From positions 1-10,513 of the forward strand of contig JABHNP010000406.1 in NCBI GenBank assembly GCA_018694455.1: a stretch of DNA of 10,513 nucleotides, read 5' to 3'. The stretch's first letter is position 1, and each line of letters begins with the position of its first letter. This document shows, piece by piece, positions 1-7,326 of this stretch. The translations under genes were made by a program, and so were the position numbers. The DNA comes from Planctomycetaceae bacterium (GTDB lineage Bacteria > Planctomycetota > Planctomycetia > Pirellulales > UBA1268). Under the pieces are notes generated by a model. The model saw nothing but the letters and a program-made list of their open reading frames with translations. It made no database searches and was not told the origin of the DNA.

Positions 1-285
1 GCTTTTTTCCTTAATACTGCCTTAGAAACCAGGAAACAAATATCAGCTTCGGTTTCTTCTGGATTCCCGAAGACTGTAACGAACGGCCATCAACACGTCT
101 CATATCAAACAACTTTTCTTTTATAGACCCTCGTTTGATGCTTGATATTGACCAAACTGCAAAGCCCCTTATATTCATCCATTCAAGATTCGTTCACACT
201 CAGAGAACTTCTACAATCTTGTAAAAGTGCTGTCGCTCCGCCAGTTCTTGGCGTTGAGCGTCATTCAACAGGATATGTGACAGTG
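1..285. other. Gene-free 5' flank of the SulP gene
   Basis: No convincing coding region is visible on either strand. It contains short inverted repeats: ATCAAAC at 104-110 pairs with GTTTGAT at 133-139, TACAA at 212-216 pairs with TTGTA at 219-223, and CGCCA at 239-243 pairs with TGGCG at 249-253. The promoter of the downstream transporter should lie here, but I see no clean -35/-10 pair. Confidence 0.5.
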
Positions 286-311
286 TCGCCATAACTTTCT
301 TGTTATGGCGA
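286..311 (+). promoter_or_regulatory. 10-bp perfect inverted repeat in the SulP leader
   Basis: TCGCCATAAC (286-295) and GTTATGGCGA (302-311) are perfect reverse complements separated by a 6-base TTTCTT spacer. The repeat ends 15 bases before the AGGA ribosome binding site (327-330) of the transporter gene. No T-tract follows, so it does not look like an intrinsic terminator. It could be an RNA hairpin in the leader or a dimeric operator. Its CGCCA and TGGCG cores also occur in the smaller repeat at 239-253, so alternative pairings are possible. Confidence 0.6.
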
Positions 312-336
312 ATTGATACTTCATTCAGGAACTTGC

Positions 337-2043
337 ATGCTTAATTTTTTTCGTCTTCAGTCCGGATCCCTTAAAAACGACTTTCTTTCGGGTGTCACTG
401 TGTCACTAGCTCTGGTGCCTGAAGCGATCGCCTTTGCATTTGTTGCCGGAGTTTCACCTCTGATTGGCTTGTACTCTGCATTTTTCATTGGCTTGATAAC
501 GGCTGTTTTTGGAGGCCGACCAGGAATGATTTCTGGTGCTACAGGTGCTATGGCTGTTGTTGTTGTTTCACTAGTCTCCATGCATGGCATCGAATACCTT
601 TTCCCTACAGTGATCCTCTGTGGTCTTCTACAAATTGCCATTGGGCTTGGTCGACTCGGAAAACTCATTCGTATGGTTCCTCATTCCGTCATGCTGGGAT
701 TCGTCAACGGTTTAGCAATCGTCATTGGCCTTGCGCAGGTGAATAGTTTCCAAACGATTCGAGATGGGAAACTGGGCTTTGTCCAAGGAACACAGCTTTG
801 GTTGATGCTTGGTTTAGTGGGCTTAACAATGGCGATCATCTGGCTTCTTCCGAAATTAACTCGGGCAGTACCAGCTTCGTTAGTTGCAATTTTAAGTGTT
901 ACGCTGATTGCATTCGTAATGAATTCTGATGCACCTTCTGAAATGAATGTCGTTGCGACTGTCGGTGACATGTTGAAAACGAATTCAATTGCTGCCAGTC
1001 ATGCTACTCCTGAAGCTACGGCTAAAAATAATACCGTTACTCAAAACGAGGGTGCACCTGCACAACAACCAGAGCAACAGCTTAGTCAATCTGAAGCGAC
1101 AGATTCACCAGTGAATACTAGTGGGATAAGCGGTGGACTTCCTCAGCTATTTTTTTTCGAGTACTCAATGGTGCCGCTCAACTGGAAGACTTTGTCTATC
1201 ATCTTTCCATTTGCAATCGTCTTATGTGGTGTTGGCCTGATTGAATCGTTAATGACACTGACTCTTGTTGATGAAATTACTGAAACACGCGGTAAAGGAA
1301 ACCGTGAATGCATTGGGCAGGGCGCGGCAAATCTGGTCTGTGGCTTATTCGGAGGAATGGGAGGCTGCGCCATGATTGGGCAATCCTTAATCAACGTCAA
1401 TTCTGGTGGACGTGGACGGCTTTCAGGAATAACAGCAGCCGTCTGCCTGTTGCTCTTTGTGTTATTTCTAGCACCACTCATCGAACAAATTCCAATGGCA
1501 GCTCTTGTCGGCGTGATGTTTATGGTGGTCATAGGGACATTTGAATGGGCATCCCTGAAGATGTTTCATCGTATGCCGGCAAGCGATATGATGGTCATGG
1601 TTCTGGTCGCAGGCTACACCGTATTCATGCATGACTTGGCAACTGCTGTCATTTTAGGTGTTATTGTTTCTGCACTGGTCTTTGCCTGGCAGCATGCAAC
1701 ACATATGGGTGCTGATATAAAATTTAATGAGTTTGGTAGCAAAATTTATCAGTTTCACGGCCCACTTTTTTTTGCATCTGTCTCATCCTTTAAAGAGATG
1801 CTCAACCCAGCCGCTGATCCTGATGATGTCGTATTAGATTTTTACTATTCACGGGTCTATGACCAGTCCGGACTCGAAGCAATTCATTCAATGGCTGGAA
1901 AATATGAAACTCTTGGTAAACGGCTTCACATTACACACCTTAGCCCAGAGTGCCGATCACTTCTTGCTAAAGCCGGCGACTTAGTTGAGATCAATATTTC
2001 TGAGGACCCACAATATCACGTCGCAACTGATCGATTAGCATAA
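337..2043 (+). CDS. SulP/SLC26-family anion transporter with STAS domain
   Basis: This is an inner-membrane carrier of the SulP family, which moves sulfate, bicarbonate or other small anions; the substrate cannot be read from sequence. The start is ATG 337, because AGGA at 327-330 sits 6 bases before it; a TTG at 313 would add eight residues without such a site. In this numbering the N-terminal signature runs through PLIGLYSAFF and the FGGRP/SGATGA stretch (about residues 41-72). The conserved GLIESL block is near 300-305, followed by GGMGGCAMIGQS (about 339-350). A STAS domain runs from about 460 to 552 and contains the DFYYSRVYDQSG core. At about residues 212-266, between the VGD and GGLP segments, lies a polar insert rich in Ala, Thr, Gln, Asn, Ser and Glu. 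I recall most bacterial relatives having only a short loop there. Length (568 residues) otherwise fits the family. No transport partner or sulfur gene is adjacent. Confidence 0.93.
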   Translation: MLNFFRLQSGSLKNDFLSGVTVSLALVPEAIAFAFVAGVSPLIGLYSAFFIGLITAVFGGRPGMISGATGAMAVVVVSLVSMHGIEYLFPTVILCGLLQIAIGLGRLGKLIRMVPHSVMLGFVNGLAIVIGLAQVNSFQTIRDGKLGFVQGTQLWLMLGLVGLTMAIIWLLPKLTRAVPASLVAILSVTLIAFVMNSDAPSEMNVVATVGDMLKTNSIAASHATPEATAKNNTVTQNEGAPAQQPEQQLSQSEATDSPVNTSGISGGLPQLFFFEYSMVPLNWKTLSIIFPFAIVLCGVGLIESLMTLTLVDEITETRGKGNRECIGQGAANLVCGLFGGMGGCAMIGQSLINVNSGGRGRLSGITAAVCLLLFVLFLAPLIEQIPMAALVGVMFMVVIGTFEWASLKMFHRMPASDMMVMVLVAGYTVFMHDLATAVILGVIVSALVFAWQHATHMGADIKFNEFGSKIYQFHGPLFFASVSSFKEMLNPAADPDDVVLDFYYSRVYDQSGLEAIHSMAGKYETLGKRLHITHLSPECRSLLAKAGDLVEINISEDPQYHVATDRLA

Positions 2044-2140
2044 GTAAGATAATAATACGCCGTGGAAAACAGCGCGTCACACAATACGCTGGTTCTATGA
2101 AACAACCGAAGACACAACTAAGATTTTTCTTGGAAAGCGT

Positions 2141-2338
2141 TTACCATTCTGTAATGTGCCTGCGCGTCTTCGCAAAATAGCGAATCGAGTCTGAACAGGC
2201 ATCAAGTTGCTCGACCGCCCTGCACTTGATATCGATGAGTATTGCTTCCTGATTCGTATCTATGTCGTCTGTCTCACTAAGTTTTCTGATTGCATAGTGA
2301 TACTCAAATGAGGCAACAAATATTTCATGGTCATTCAT
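2141..2338 (-). CDS. Small acidic hypothetical protein, 65 aa
   Basis: I do not recognise this protein. The reading frame is short but has a strong translation signal: on the minus strand GAGGAAA (plus positions 2343-2349) lies 6 bases ahead of ATG 2338. The product is soluble, has no signal peptide or membrane segment, is rich in Asp and Glu in its first two thirds, carries Cys at residues 39 and 48, and ends in a basic and aromatic tail (KTRRHITEW). It sits alone on the minus strand between two plus-strand genes, so it would be its own transcription unit. The ribosome binding site is the main argument that it is real; homology in related genomes would decide. Confidence 0.5.
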   Translation of the reverse strand: MNDHEIFVASFEYHYAIRKLSETDDIDTNQEAILIDIKCRAVEQLDACSDSIRYFAKTRRHITEW

Positions 2339-2472
2339 AACATTTCCTCGTTTGTGTTATTCTTATTTTAAAATTTCCTAATACGGAAGAGCCTTCGTTT
2401 AATTTTCCTGATAAAATCTGGTTTTGAGGCCGCGAATCGAAAATTCATATTTTTCAGGAATCCTGATTCACC

Positions 2473-3837
2473 ATGTGCCTTTATTTTGACATAACCGATT
2501 TGTTAAAGCACGCAAGAAAGAATGGTACTGTCTCTGGTATCCAGCGAGTACAAATTCGAGTTCTTCAACATCTTGCTGCTCAAACGCAACCGCAAGAGAT
2601 ACTGTGTGCCTATCACATTGGTAGATTCCGCAGGGTTCGGATCTGCAGAGCACAGGATCTGTTTATTGATAAAACATATGATGCCAAACAAATGCTCGTT
2701 CGACTCGGTCTTGAAAATCAAAATACTGCATTCACTACACAAGAGCTCTATGACGATTTAGCAAATTATAAAAATAAATCACTTAAACGTGCCTTACGGA
2801 AAGTAAAACTCCTAATTCTTGGGAAGCTGCGACCTGATTGTGCGAGATCACAAATGGGCCTTGGTCCGCTATCAGAACAAAACAACTCTCAATTAAAAAC
2901 AATCGAAACATGGCCTCACAAAAAGATTCAAAAAAATGATCATGTTGTGATGATCGGAACCAACTGGAACATTTCAGCAGTTGAAACCCTTGCAAAAAAA
3001 CACTTTCGCCGTGGGGGAAAAGTATCACAGGTCATCTATGACCTTATCCCATATCGTTATCCTGAATTCTGTGTTGAAAGTTTAGCAAAAAAGTTTTCAA
3101 CTTTCTTAGATCGTTCACCGTCATTTGTATCTCAGTATATCTGCATCTCTGAAGCAACAAGAATTGATCTTCAAAAGTACCTTACTGAAACTGGAAATGA
3201 TAAACCCACAATAAGTTGGCCACTCGCGCATGAATTTGAGGGTTATGGTCGAAATGAAATTTCTAGCCAATCCTCTGATTCACCAATATTCAAAAAAATT
3301 TCAAAGCCATTTGTTCTCTGCGTTGGAACTATTGAAGTGCGTAAAAATGGTGCCATGCTGCTTGCAGTTTGGCAACAACTTCAAAAAGAGCTTGGAGACA
3401 AAACTCCTCAACTTGTTTTTGCTGGCAAATACGGCTGGAAAATACTACCTTTCCAAGAGCGTTTGCGATCTGACCCAGCCCTGCAACGCAGGGTAACTGT
3501 TGTGGACCGAGTGAAAGATGACGACCTTGCGGAACTTTATAAACAGTGCCTCTTTTCCGTATTCCCAAGTCTTGTGGAAGGCTGGGGACTGCCCGTCGGA
3601 GAAGCGGCATGGTTTGGAAAATTCAGTATTGTTTCTTCGTCCTCTTCAATACCAGAAGTATGTGGAAATCTTGTCGACTATATTGAACCAAACAATATTG
3701 ATGAGTGGGTGCAAGCAATAAAAAGAACCGTCTTGGCTGACCAGTGTCGCCAGCAACGAGAGAAAATAATTTGTCGGTCACCGCTACGGCTCTGGAAAGA
3801 CGTTGCTGCTGATTTAAAACAAATTCTAGATAACTAA
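2473..3837 (+). CDS. Glycosyltransferase, GT-B fold, GT4-like family
   Basis: This is a retaining-type glycosyltransferase that would transfer a sugar from a nucleotide donor to a cell-surface glycan or exopolysaccharide; donor and acceptor are unknown. The N-terminus (YFDITDLLKHAR followed by SGIQRVQ, residues 4-27) is typical of one GT4 subgroup that begins in just this way, which supports ATG 2473. AGGAA at 2456-2460 is 12 bases upstream, rather far for a ribosome binding site. The C-terminal Rossmann half starts near FVLCVGTIEVRKN (residues 280-292). The donor-binding EGWGLPVGE motif, with the two glutamates E369 and E377, is intact, and SIPEVCG follows near residue 397. No signal peptide or membrane span is seen, so it is cytoplasmic or peripheral. 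The 454-residue length is normal. No other glycan genes flank it, so it looks like an isolated transferase. Confidence 0.88.
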   Translation: MCLYFDITDLLKHARKNGTVSGIQRVQIRVLQHLAAQTQPQEILCAYHIGRFRRVRICRAQDLFIDKTYDAKQMLVRLGLENQNTAFTTQELYDDLANYKNKSLKRALRKVKLLILGKLRPDCARSQMGLGPLSEQNNSQLKTIETWPHKKIQKNDHVVMIGTNWNISAVETLAKKHFRRGGKVSQVIYDLIPYRYPEFCVESLAKKFSTFLDRSPSFVSQYICISEATRIDLQKYLTETGNDKPTISWPLAHEFEGYGRNEISSQSSDSPIFKKISKPFVLCVGTIEVRKNGAMLLAVWQQLQKELGDKTPQLVFAGKYGWKILPFQERLRSDPALQRRVTVVDRVKDDDLAELYKQCLFSVFPSLVEGWGLPVGEAAWFGKFSIVSSSSSIPEVCGNLVDYIEPNNIDEWVQAIKRTVLADQCRQQREKIICRSPLRLWKDVAADLKQILDN

Positions 3838-4159
3838 AGCTTCGCTTCACACCTGTTTTTTTAGCAAAATAGCAATTCGAATATATTGCAAAAGATCAAT
3901 TCATATTCACTTCTGACAAATGTTAATTCTGATTTAAATTTTTCTACTCAACATTATAAACAAGTGACTGAAATCACAGAAGTGTTTGGTATTCTGCGAT
4001 TGAGTCTTGCCAAGACTAGAGGGGTCTATCCAATAGTGAAGTTGTCAGACCAATCGTGCTCTACTCATTTAAGGATGATTTTTTCAAAAAACAATTCGTG
4101 TTGTTTTCATTCGTATAAAGTCTTAAAAATATTCCAAAGGCTTAAATCTTTGAAATCAG
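3838..4159. other. AT-rich spacer between convergent genes
   Basis: This stretch separates the 3' ends of the glycosyltransferase and trhO genes. It contains a T7 run (3856-3862) without a good stem in front of it. It also holds a 15-base interrupted palindrome, AGTCTTG-C-CAAGACT (4003-4017), and a GTGA-N6-TCAC repeat (3964-3977). No coding region is supported. Apart from the candidate trhO terminator at its right end, I see no recognisable RNA or mobile element. Confidence 0.5.
4121..4154 (-). terminator. Candidate weak intrinsic terminator of trhO
   Basis: Reading the minus strand past the trhO stop codon, TTCAAAG (plus 4148-4154) can pair with CTTTGGA (plus 4133-4139) across an 8-base loop, giving seven pairs including one G-T. 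A T-rich stretch (ATATTTTT on the minus strand) follows at about plus 4125-4132. The stem is AT-rich, so termination would be inefficient. Confidence 0.35.
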
Positions 4160-5086
4160 CTACCCACGAGCAGGTTTCGCAGCCTGCTTAAACGATTCTC
4201 CTCGTGACTGTGCAAGCTCAAATTGTTTCTGTCGCTCAGCAAACCGTGTTTTTTGTTCACGAGAGGTCTGATCGTAGCACCGCAGACAACTTACCCCCTC
4301 TTGGAAAAACTCTGACTGCTTATCGGACGCACTAAGTGGAAAGCGACATGCTCGACAAAGTTCATAATCTGCTAAGTCGAGACCATGACCCACGGCTACA
4401 CGCTGATCAAAAACAAAGCATTCACCTTCCCAGAGACTTTCATCTTGAGGAACTTCTTCGAGATACTTCAGAATGCCTCCCTCAAGGTGATATACCTCCT
4501 TTACTCCAGCTTGTTTCAGAAACGCTGTCGATTTTTCACATCTGATTCCACCGGTACAGAACATTGCAACCCGTGGCTCTCCATCGACATCAATATTTTT
4601 CTCAAGCCATGATGGCAGCTCGCGAAATGAGTCAAGCCCCGGTTCCAACGCACCCTTAAACGTACCGATCTCTGTTTCATAATGATTGCGGGCATCAATC
4701 ACGATAACATCTGGGTCACTGATGAGTGCATTCCAGTCTGCTGGTTTTACGTACGTTCCCACTAGTTCATTCGGGTCAATATCTGACACACCCATTGTCA
4801 CAATTTCTTTTTTCAATCGGACGCGCAATTTATGAAATGGCTGTTCCTCAGCAAATGACTCTTTCCACCTCATGTCTGAAAAACGAGCATCTTGACGAAT
4901 CATTTCAAGAACTCGTAGCACACCCTCGCGAGGGCCGGCGATGGTCGAATTGATCCCCTCACTCGCTAGGAGCACAATGCCAAAAACATCATTGCTCCGA
5001 CACCATGACTCTATCTCATATTGCAATGAGGTAAGGTCGTTCAGCCTGACGAACTTATAAAACGCAACTACTAAAAGCCGATCCAA
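4160..5086 (-). CDS. trhO: tRNA uridine(34) hydroxylase TrhO (rhodanese-domain protein)
   Basis: TrhO hydroxylates uridine 34 in the anticodon of certain tRNAs, the first step toward 5-carboxymethoxyuridine or methoxyuridine at the wobble base. The N-terminal acylphosphatase-like domain begins with VVAFYKFVRL. The rhodanese domain carries the CTGGIRC loop, whose cysteines are residues 177 and 183 from the chosen start. The C-terminal part has two Cys pairs (CRAC and CLRC) that probably bind a metal, then a basic helix. I chose TTG 5086, because GAGG on the minus strand (plus 5095-5098) sits 8 bases ahead and the product then begins MDRLLVVAFYKF, as in relatives. An in-frame GTG at 5113 would add nine residues but has no ribosome binding site. 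The gene is 308 codons, which is normal for the family, and stands alone. Confidence 0.92.
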   Translation of the reverse strand: MDRLLVVAFYKFVRLNDLTSLQYEIESWCRSNDVFGIVLLASEGINSTIAGPREGVLRVLEMIRQDARFSDMRWKESFAEEQPFHKLRVRLKKEIVTMGVSDIDPNELVGTYVKPADWNALISDPDVIVIDARNHYETEIGTFKGALEPGLDSFRELPSWLEKNIDVDGEPRVAMFCTGGIRCEKSTAFLKQAGVKEVYHLEGGILKYLEEVPQDESLWEGECFVFDQRVAVGHGLDLADYELCRACRFPLSASDKQSEFFQEGVSCLRCYDQTSREQKTRFAERQKQFELAQSRGESFKQAAKPARG

Positions 5087-5411
5087 TGTTCTGTCCTCAT
5101 TGTTACCAACCACTTTTAACAGTGCGAATGGCTACCAAGACAACCTGATGGCCTACTCATACGATCTTTCAAGCCAAAGAACTATTTATGGGATGCTCCA
5201 AAGTAATCTCCATCTTAATTGAATTCAGCCCCACCGCAAAGAAGACTCTTGCAAATACACCTAGCCTGCGCCGACACAGACTTTTACTCAGCTGACTCCC
5301 GAGTATCGCGGCTTTATTAAAAATCAGTACTTTGCCATATCCAACCTCATGCGATACCCTTAAGCATTCTTTGTATCTCTAAGCATCTCCTTGTCCTCTT
5401 AGGTTTAAGCA
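5087..5411. promoter_or_regulatory. Divergent intergenic region between trhO and the hydrolase gene
   Basis: Both flanking genes point outward, so the promoters of each should lie here. No textbook -35/-10 pair stands out. TAAGCA occurs three times close to the hydrolase start (5361-5366, 5380-5385, 5406-5411). The first two copies begin an imperfect tandem repeat of about 19 bases that continues as a pyrimidine-rich stretch with TTGT and CTC. AGG at 5401-5403 is the probable ribosome binding site of the hydrolase gene. Confidence 0.45.
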
Positions 5412-6176
5412 ATGACTTCTGTACGCTCTTTTTCATCCATCGCCCTGCTTTTTCTCTTTACAACTGGTTCCGTCTTCGGCAAAGAGGCGATCATTGAAGA
5501 CGCCACTCTCATAACAACTACCCCTGCTCACCGAATGGCTGAAAATAACAAGAGGCGAGGACCTTGGTGGAAAGATCGCCATGAGGAAAAACTTGCTCTT
5601 GCCAAACAAGGCGGCTGGGAACTTGTCTTTCTCGGAGATTCAATAACACACGGCTGGGAACGAAATGGAAAATCAACTTGGGATAAGTATTATGGTGCCA
5701 GAAAAGCAATTAATCTCGGATTTGGTGGAGACCGGACTGAACATGTTCTATGGCGACTCGAACACGGTGAGTTTGATGGGTACAAACCACGCGTCGTTGT
5801 CATCATGATCGGAACAAACAACACTGGCCATGACATGCATCCTCCAGAGGCTATCGCTGCTGGAATTGAAAAGATTGTTACTACAATCAAAAACAAATCC
5901 CCTGATACAAAAATTATTTTGCTGGGGATATTTCCACGCGGAGCTACAACGGATGATCCAAAGCGGGTAAACAATGACAAAACAAATAGTCTCATTCGTA
6001 AAATTGCTGATGGCAAACAAATTGTGTTTCTGAACATCAACAATAACTTTTTAACTGAAAATGGTGAACTTACCAAAGAGATAATGCCCGACTTACTTCA
6101 CCCAAAAGAAACGGGCTATGCCATCTGGGCTGAGGCTATAGAGCCTACGCTGGCACGACTTTATGACATGAAATAA
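5412..6176 (+). CDS. Secreted SGNH/GDSL-family hydrolase
   Basis: This is an esterase or acetylhydrolase of the SGNH fold, related to proteins annotated as platelet-activating-factor acetylhydrolase-like; it would remove acyl or acetyl groups from lipids or glycans outside the cytoplasm. Residues 1-23 form a signal peptide (short basic start, hydrophobic SIALLFLFTTG core, likely cut near VFG-KEA). All four catalytic blocks are present: LGDSITHGW with Ser77, NLGFGGD with the oxyanion Gly near 103-106, IGTNN with Asn136 or Asn137, and DLLHP with Asp227 and His230. The stretch RRGPWWKDRHEEKL (48-61) before block I is a hallmark I recall in many planctomycete and verrucomicrobial relatives. Start ATG 5412 has AGG 8 bases upstream. 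The gene is intact at 254 codons. The substrate is not predictable from sequence. Confidence 0.92.
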   Translation: MTSVRSFSSIALLFLFTTGSVFGKEAIIEDATLITTTPAHRMAENNKRRGPWWKDRHEEKLALAKQGGWELVFLGDSITHGWERNGKSTWDKYYGARKAINLGFGGDRTEHVLWRLEHGEFDGYKPRVVVIMIGTNNTGHDMHPPEAIAAGIEKIVTTIKNKSPDTKIILLGIFPRGATTDDPKRVNNDKTNSLIRKIADGKQIVFLNINNNFLTENGELTKEIMPDLLHPKETGYAIWAEAIEPTLARLYDMK

Positions 6177-6191
6177 ATTCCTCATGGATAA

Positions 6192-6250
6192 CGCTCGGAT
6201 CGAAGCTCGAATGGTCTGGGTTCGATAGCTCAGCGTAGAAAAACTTCTAC
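6192..6250. repeat. Inverted repeats between convergent genes
   Basis: In the 92-base spacer between two converging genes, CGCT (6192-6195) and ATCGAA (6199-6204) pair with TTCGAT (6221-6226) and AGCG (6232-6235). Next to this, GTAGAA (6235-6240) pairs with TTCTAC (6245-6250) across a 4-base AAAC loop. Neither has a clear T-tract. A bidirectional terminator or an mRNA 3'-end stabiliser fits the location best. Confidence 0.45.
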
Positions 6251-6268
6251 TTAGGTATTTGAACGGGA

Positions 6269-6970
6269 CTACTTCGAGCCCCAAGAGGGAAGGCCCAGTT
6301 CTTCTCTTCGTCGTTTCATTGTAGAAAAATACTCACCGAATTTCGCTCGTTGCTCTGGTGTTGTTCGATCAAGCATTTTTTTTCGCCAGGCATTACGCTC
6401 ATCTTCTGAACGATTTTTCATCCACGGAGGTCCTTCTTTCTCACCATTATTTTTTGTAGCAGCCGAAGTTTTTGAAGAGTCTGCATCTGGCTTTTTTTTC
6501 GACCAACCTATGGCACCCATCACACTCTTGCCTGCCTCAAATGCCTGTCGCATAAACTCCATTTGACGGATTTGATTGTCGAGATAGGCCTCTCTTTCAG
6601 ATTGAGGCAATTCAAAGTAGTTATTTACTGTTGCTTCCATTGATTCCATCATCATTTTACGACCGGGTTGCATTGCTTCTGATCTCAGGTCCTCTGGCAA
6701 TGCAGCAACCTTTGTCATGACAGTCGTAATTGCTGCAACACGCTCAACTGCATCCGAGGCACTCGAAGGGCCCTGTGACGGCTTAAATTTCTTTGCTAAA
6801 TCCTGCTGGAGATTTTTAATTTCAGTGACGCGGGGATCTTCGGCAGTGCCAAACATGCCAAGTGACCAACTTACGGTCACGACAGCAACGACACATGCTG
6901 TTCCACCGACAATCCATCGGAAACGACTCGTGCTCTTTGCCTTCTCTTGTATTTTTTTTATTTTCTTCAT
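6269..6970 (-). CDS. Single-pass membrane protein of unknown function
   Basis: I do not recognise a named family. The 233-residue product begins with a lysine-rich cytoplasmic stub (MKKIKKIQEKAK), followed by one membrane span at about 19-40. The rest is a charged, mostly helical domain, presumably periplasmic. Residues 46-65 and 105-150 look amphipathic, with LPQSEREAYLDNQI near 121. A low-complexity Lys/Ser/Asn/Asp linker spans about 157-180. The tail beginning PPWMKNRSEDERNAW (181) contains TTPEQRAKFGEYF (203-215) and ends ELGLPSWGSK. A polar tail with a TPEQR-type helix recurs in uncharacterised planctomycete proteins as I recall them, but I cannot name a role. ATG 6970 has only a weak upstream purine stretch, though the Lys-rich start before a membrane span makes it credible. 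It converges on the SGNH hydrolase gene, so it is not part of that operon. Confidence 0.75.
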   Translation of the reverse strand: MKKIKKIQEKAKSTSRFRWIVGGTACVVAVVTVSWSLGMFGTAEDPRVTEIKNLQQDLAKKFKPSQGPSSASDAVERVAAITTVMTKVAALPEDLRSEAMQPGRKMMMESMEATVNNYFELPQSEREAYLDNQIRQMEFMRQAFEAGKSVMGAIGWSKKKPDADSSKTSAATKNNGEKEGPPWMKNRSEDERNAWRKKMLDRTTPEQRAKFGEYFSTMKRRREELGLPSWGSK

Positions 6971-7163
6971 ATTTCAATTGAATCGTAGAGGATTGTTTGA
7001 GTGTCTACCACTCGCTGTCAGCATGAGCCTGGAACACTTATGATCGAATCTGTTTAGAAATTCGAGAGGGCAAATAGCCTTAGAACCGTTCTCTTTATTT
7101 TACCAGACACATTATCTTTTCGCTGCCTCTTGATCTAAAATGATAAGTATTCATTCACGCGTG
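6971..7163. other. Spacer upstream of the membrane-protein gene
   Basis: No coding region is supported on either strand. The promoter of the minus-strand gene at 6269-6970 should be here, but no clear -35/-10 pair stands out. At about 7141 the sequence changes from AT-rich to the more GC-rich block that holds the palindrome and pseudogene. Confidence 0.4.
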
Positions 7164-7258
7164 CCGTAACGCCAAGGATCACCGGGCTGGGAGTTGACGT
7201 TGCCGAGCGCAGCGAGCCCACCCGCGTTTTCCCGCTCTGATGCATCCGTTTGTTCTAC
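7164..7258 (-). repeat. Imperfect palindrome, possible integron attC-like site
   Basis: An imperfect inverted repeat of about 95 bases lies 68 bases past the 3' end of the minus-strand esterase pseudogene. Read on the minus strand it starts near GTAGAACAAACGGATGCA and ends near GGTGATCCTTGGCGTTACGG. GGAT pairs with ATCC, the flanking AAA pairs with TT, and the outer GTA pairs with TAC, leaving several unpaired bases; the middle is GC-rich. An attC site has this size, an imperfect stem with extrahelical bases, AAC and GTT at its ends, and a position just 3' of a cassette gene. The cores are not canonical (GTTACGG rather than GTTRRRY), so it may be degraded or a different repeat. The resemblance to planctomycete attC-type repeats is from memory. 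Confidence 0.4.
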
Positions 7259-7278
7259 TGACAATGTTCGTCAGGTAG
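7255..7278. repeat. Short hairpin after the esterase pseudogene
   Basis: CTGAC (7258-7262) pairs with GTCAG (7270-7274) across a 7-base loop. The stem extends through CTA (7255-7257) and TAG (7276-7278) with G7275 bulged. It lies between the pseudogene stop and the large palindrome. No T-tract follows on either strand, so a terminator role is uncertain. Confidence 0.4.
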
Positions 7279-7326
7279 CGGCAATGCTTAGCTAACTTGT
7301 CGGACGGCAAAGGCTTCACCTGGCAA

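Noticed and set aside
11..103. 30-codon open frame on the minus strand near the left edge
   Set aside because: Too short, no ribosome binding site and no recognisable sequence.
3856..3862. T7 run after the glycosyltransferase as an intrinsic terminator
   Set aside because: Only a 4-bp AAGC/GCTT stem exists upstream and it is not next to the T run.
3964..3978. CRP-like site GTGA-N6-TCACA
   Set aside because: The match is good, but it lies between the 3' ends of two convergent genes with no promoter or gene start to control; chance is more likely.
3886..4191. 101-codon open frame on the plus strand
   Set aside because: It starts with TTG, has no ribosome binding site, has a composition unlike a protein, and runs over the conserved 3' end of trhO.
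6192..6235. tRNA-like segment containing GGTTCGA
   Set aside because: No acceptor stem, D-arm or anticodon arm can be formed around it; the pairing seen fits a simple inverted repeat.
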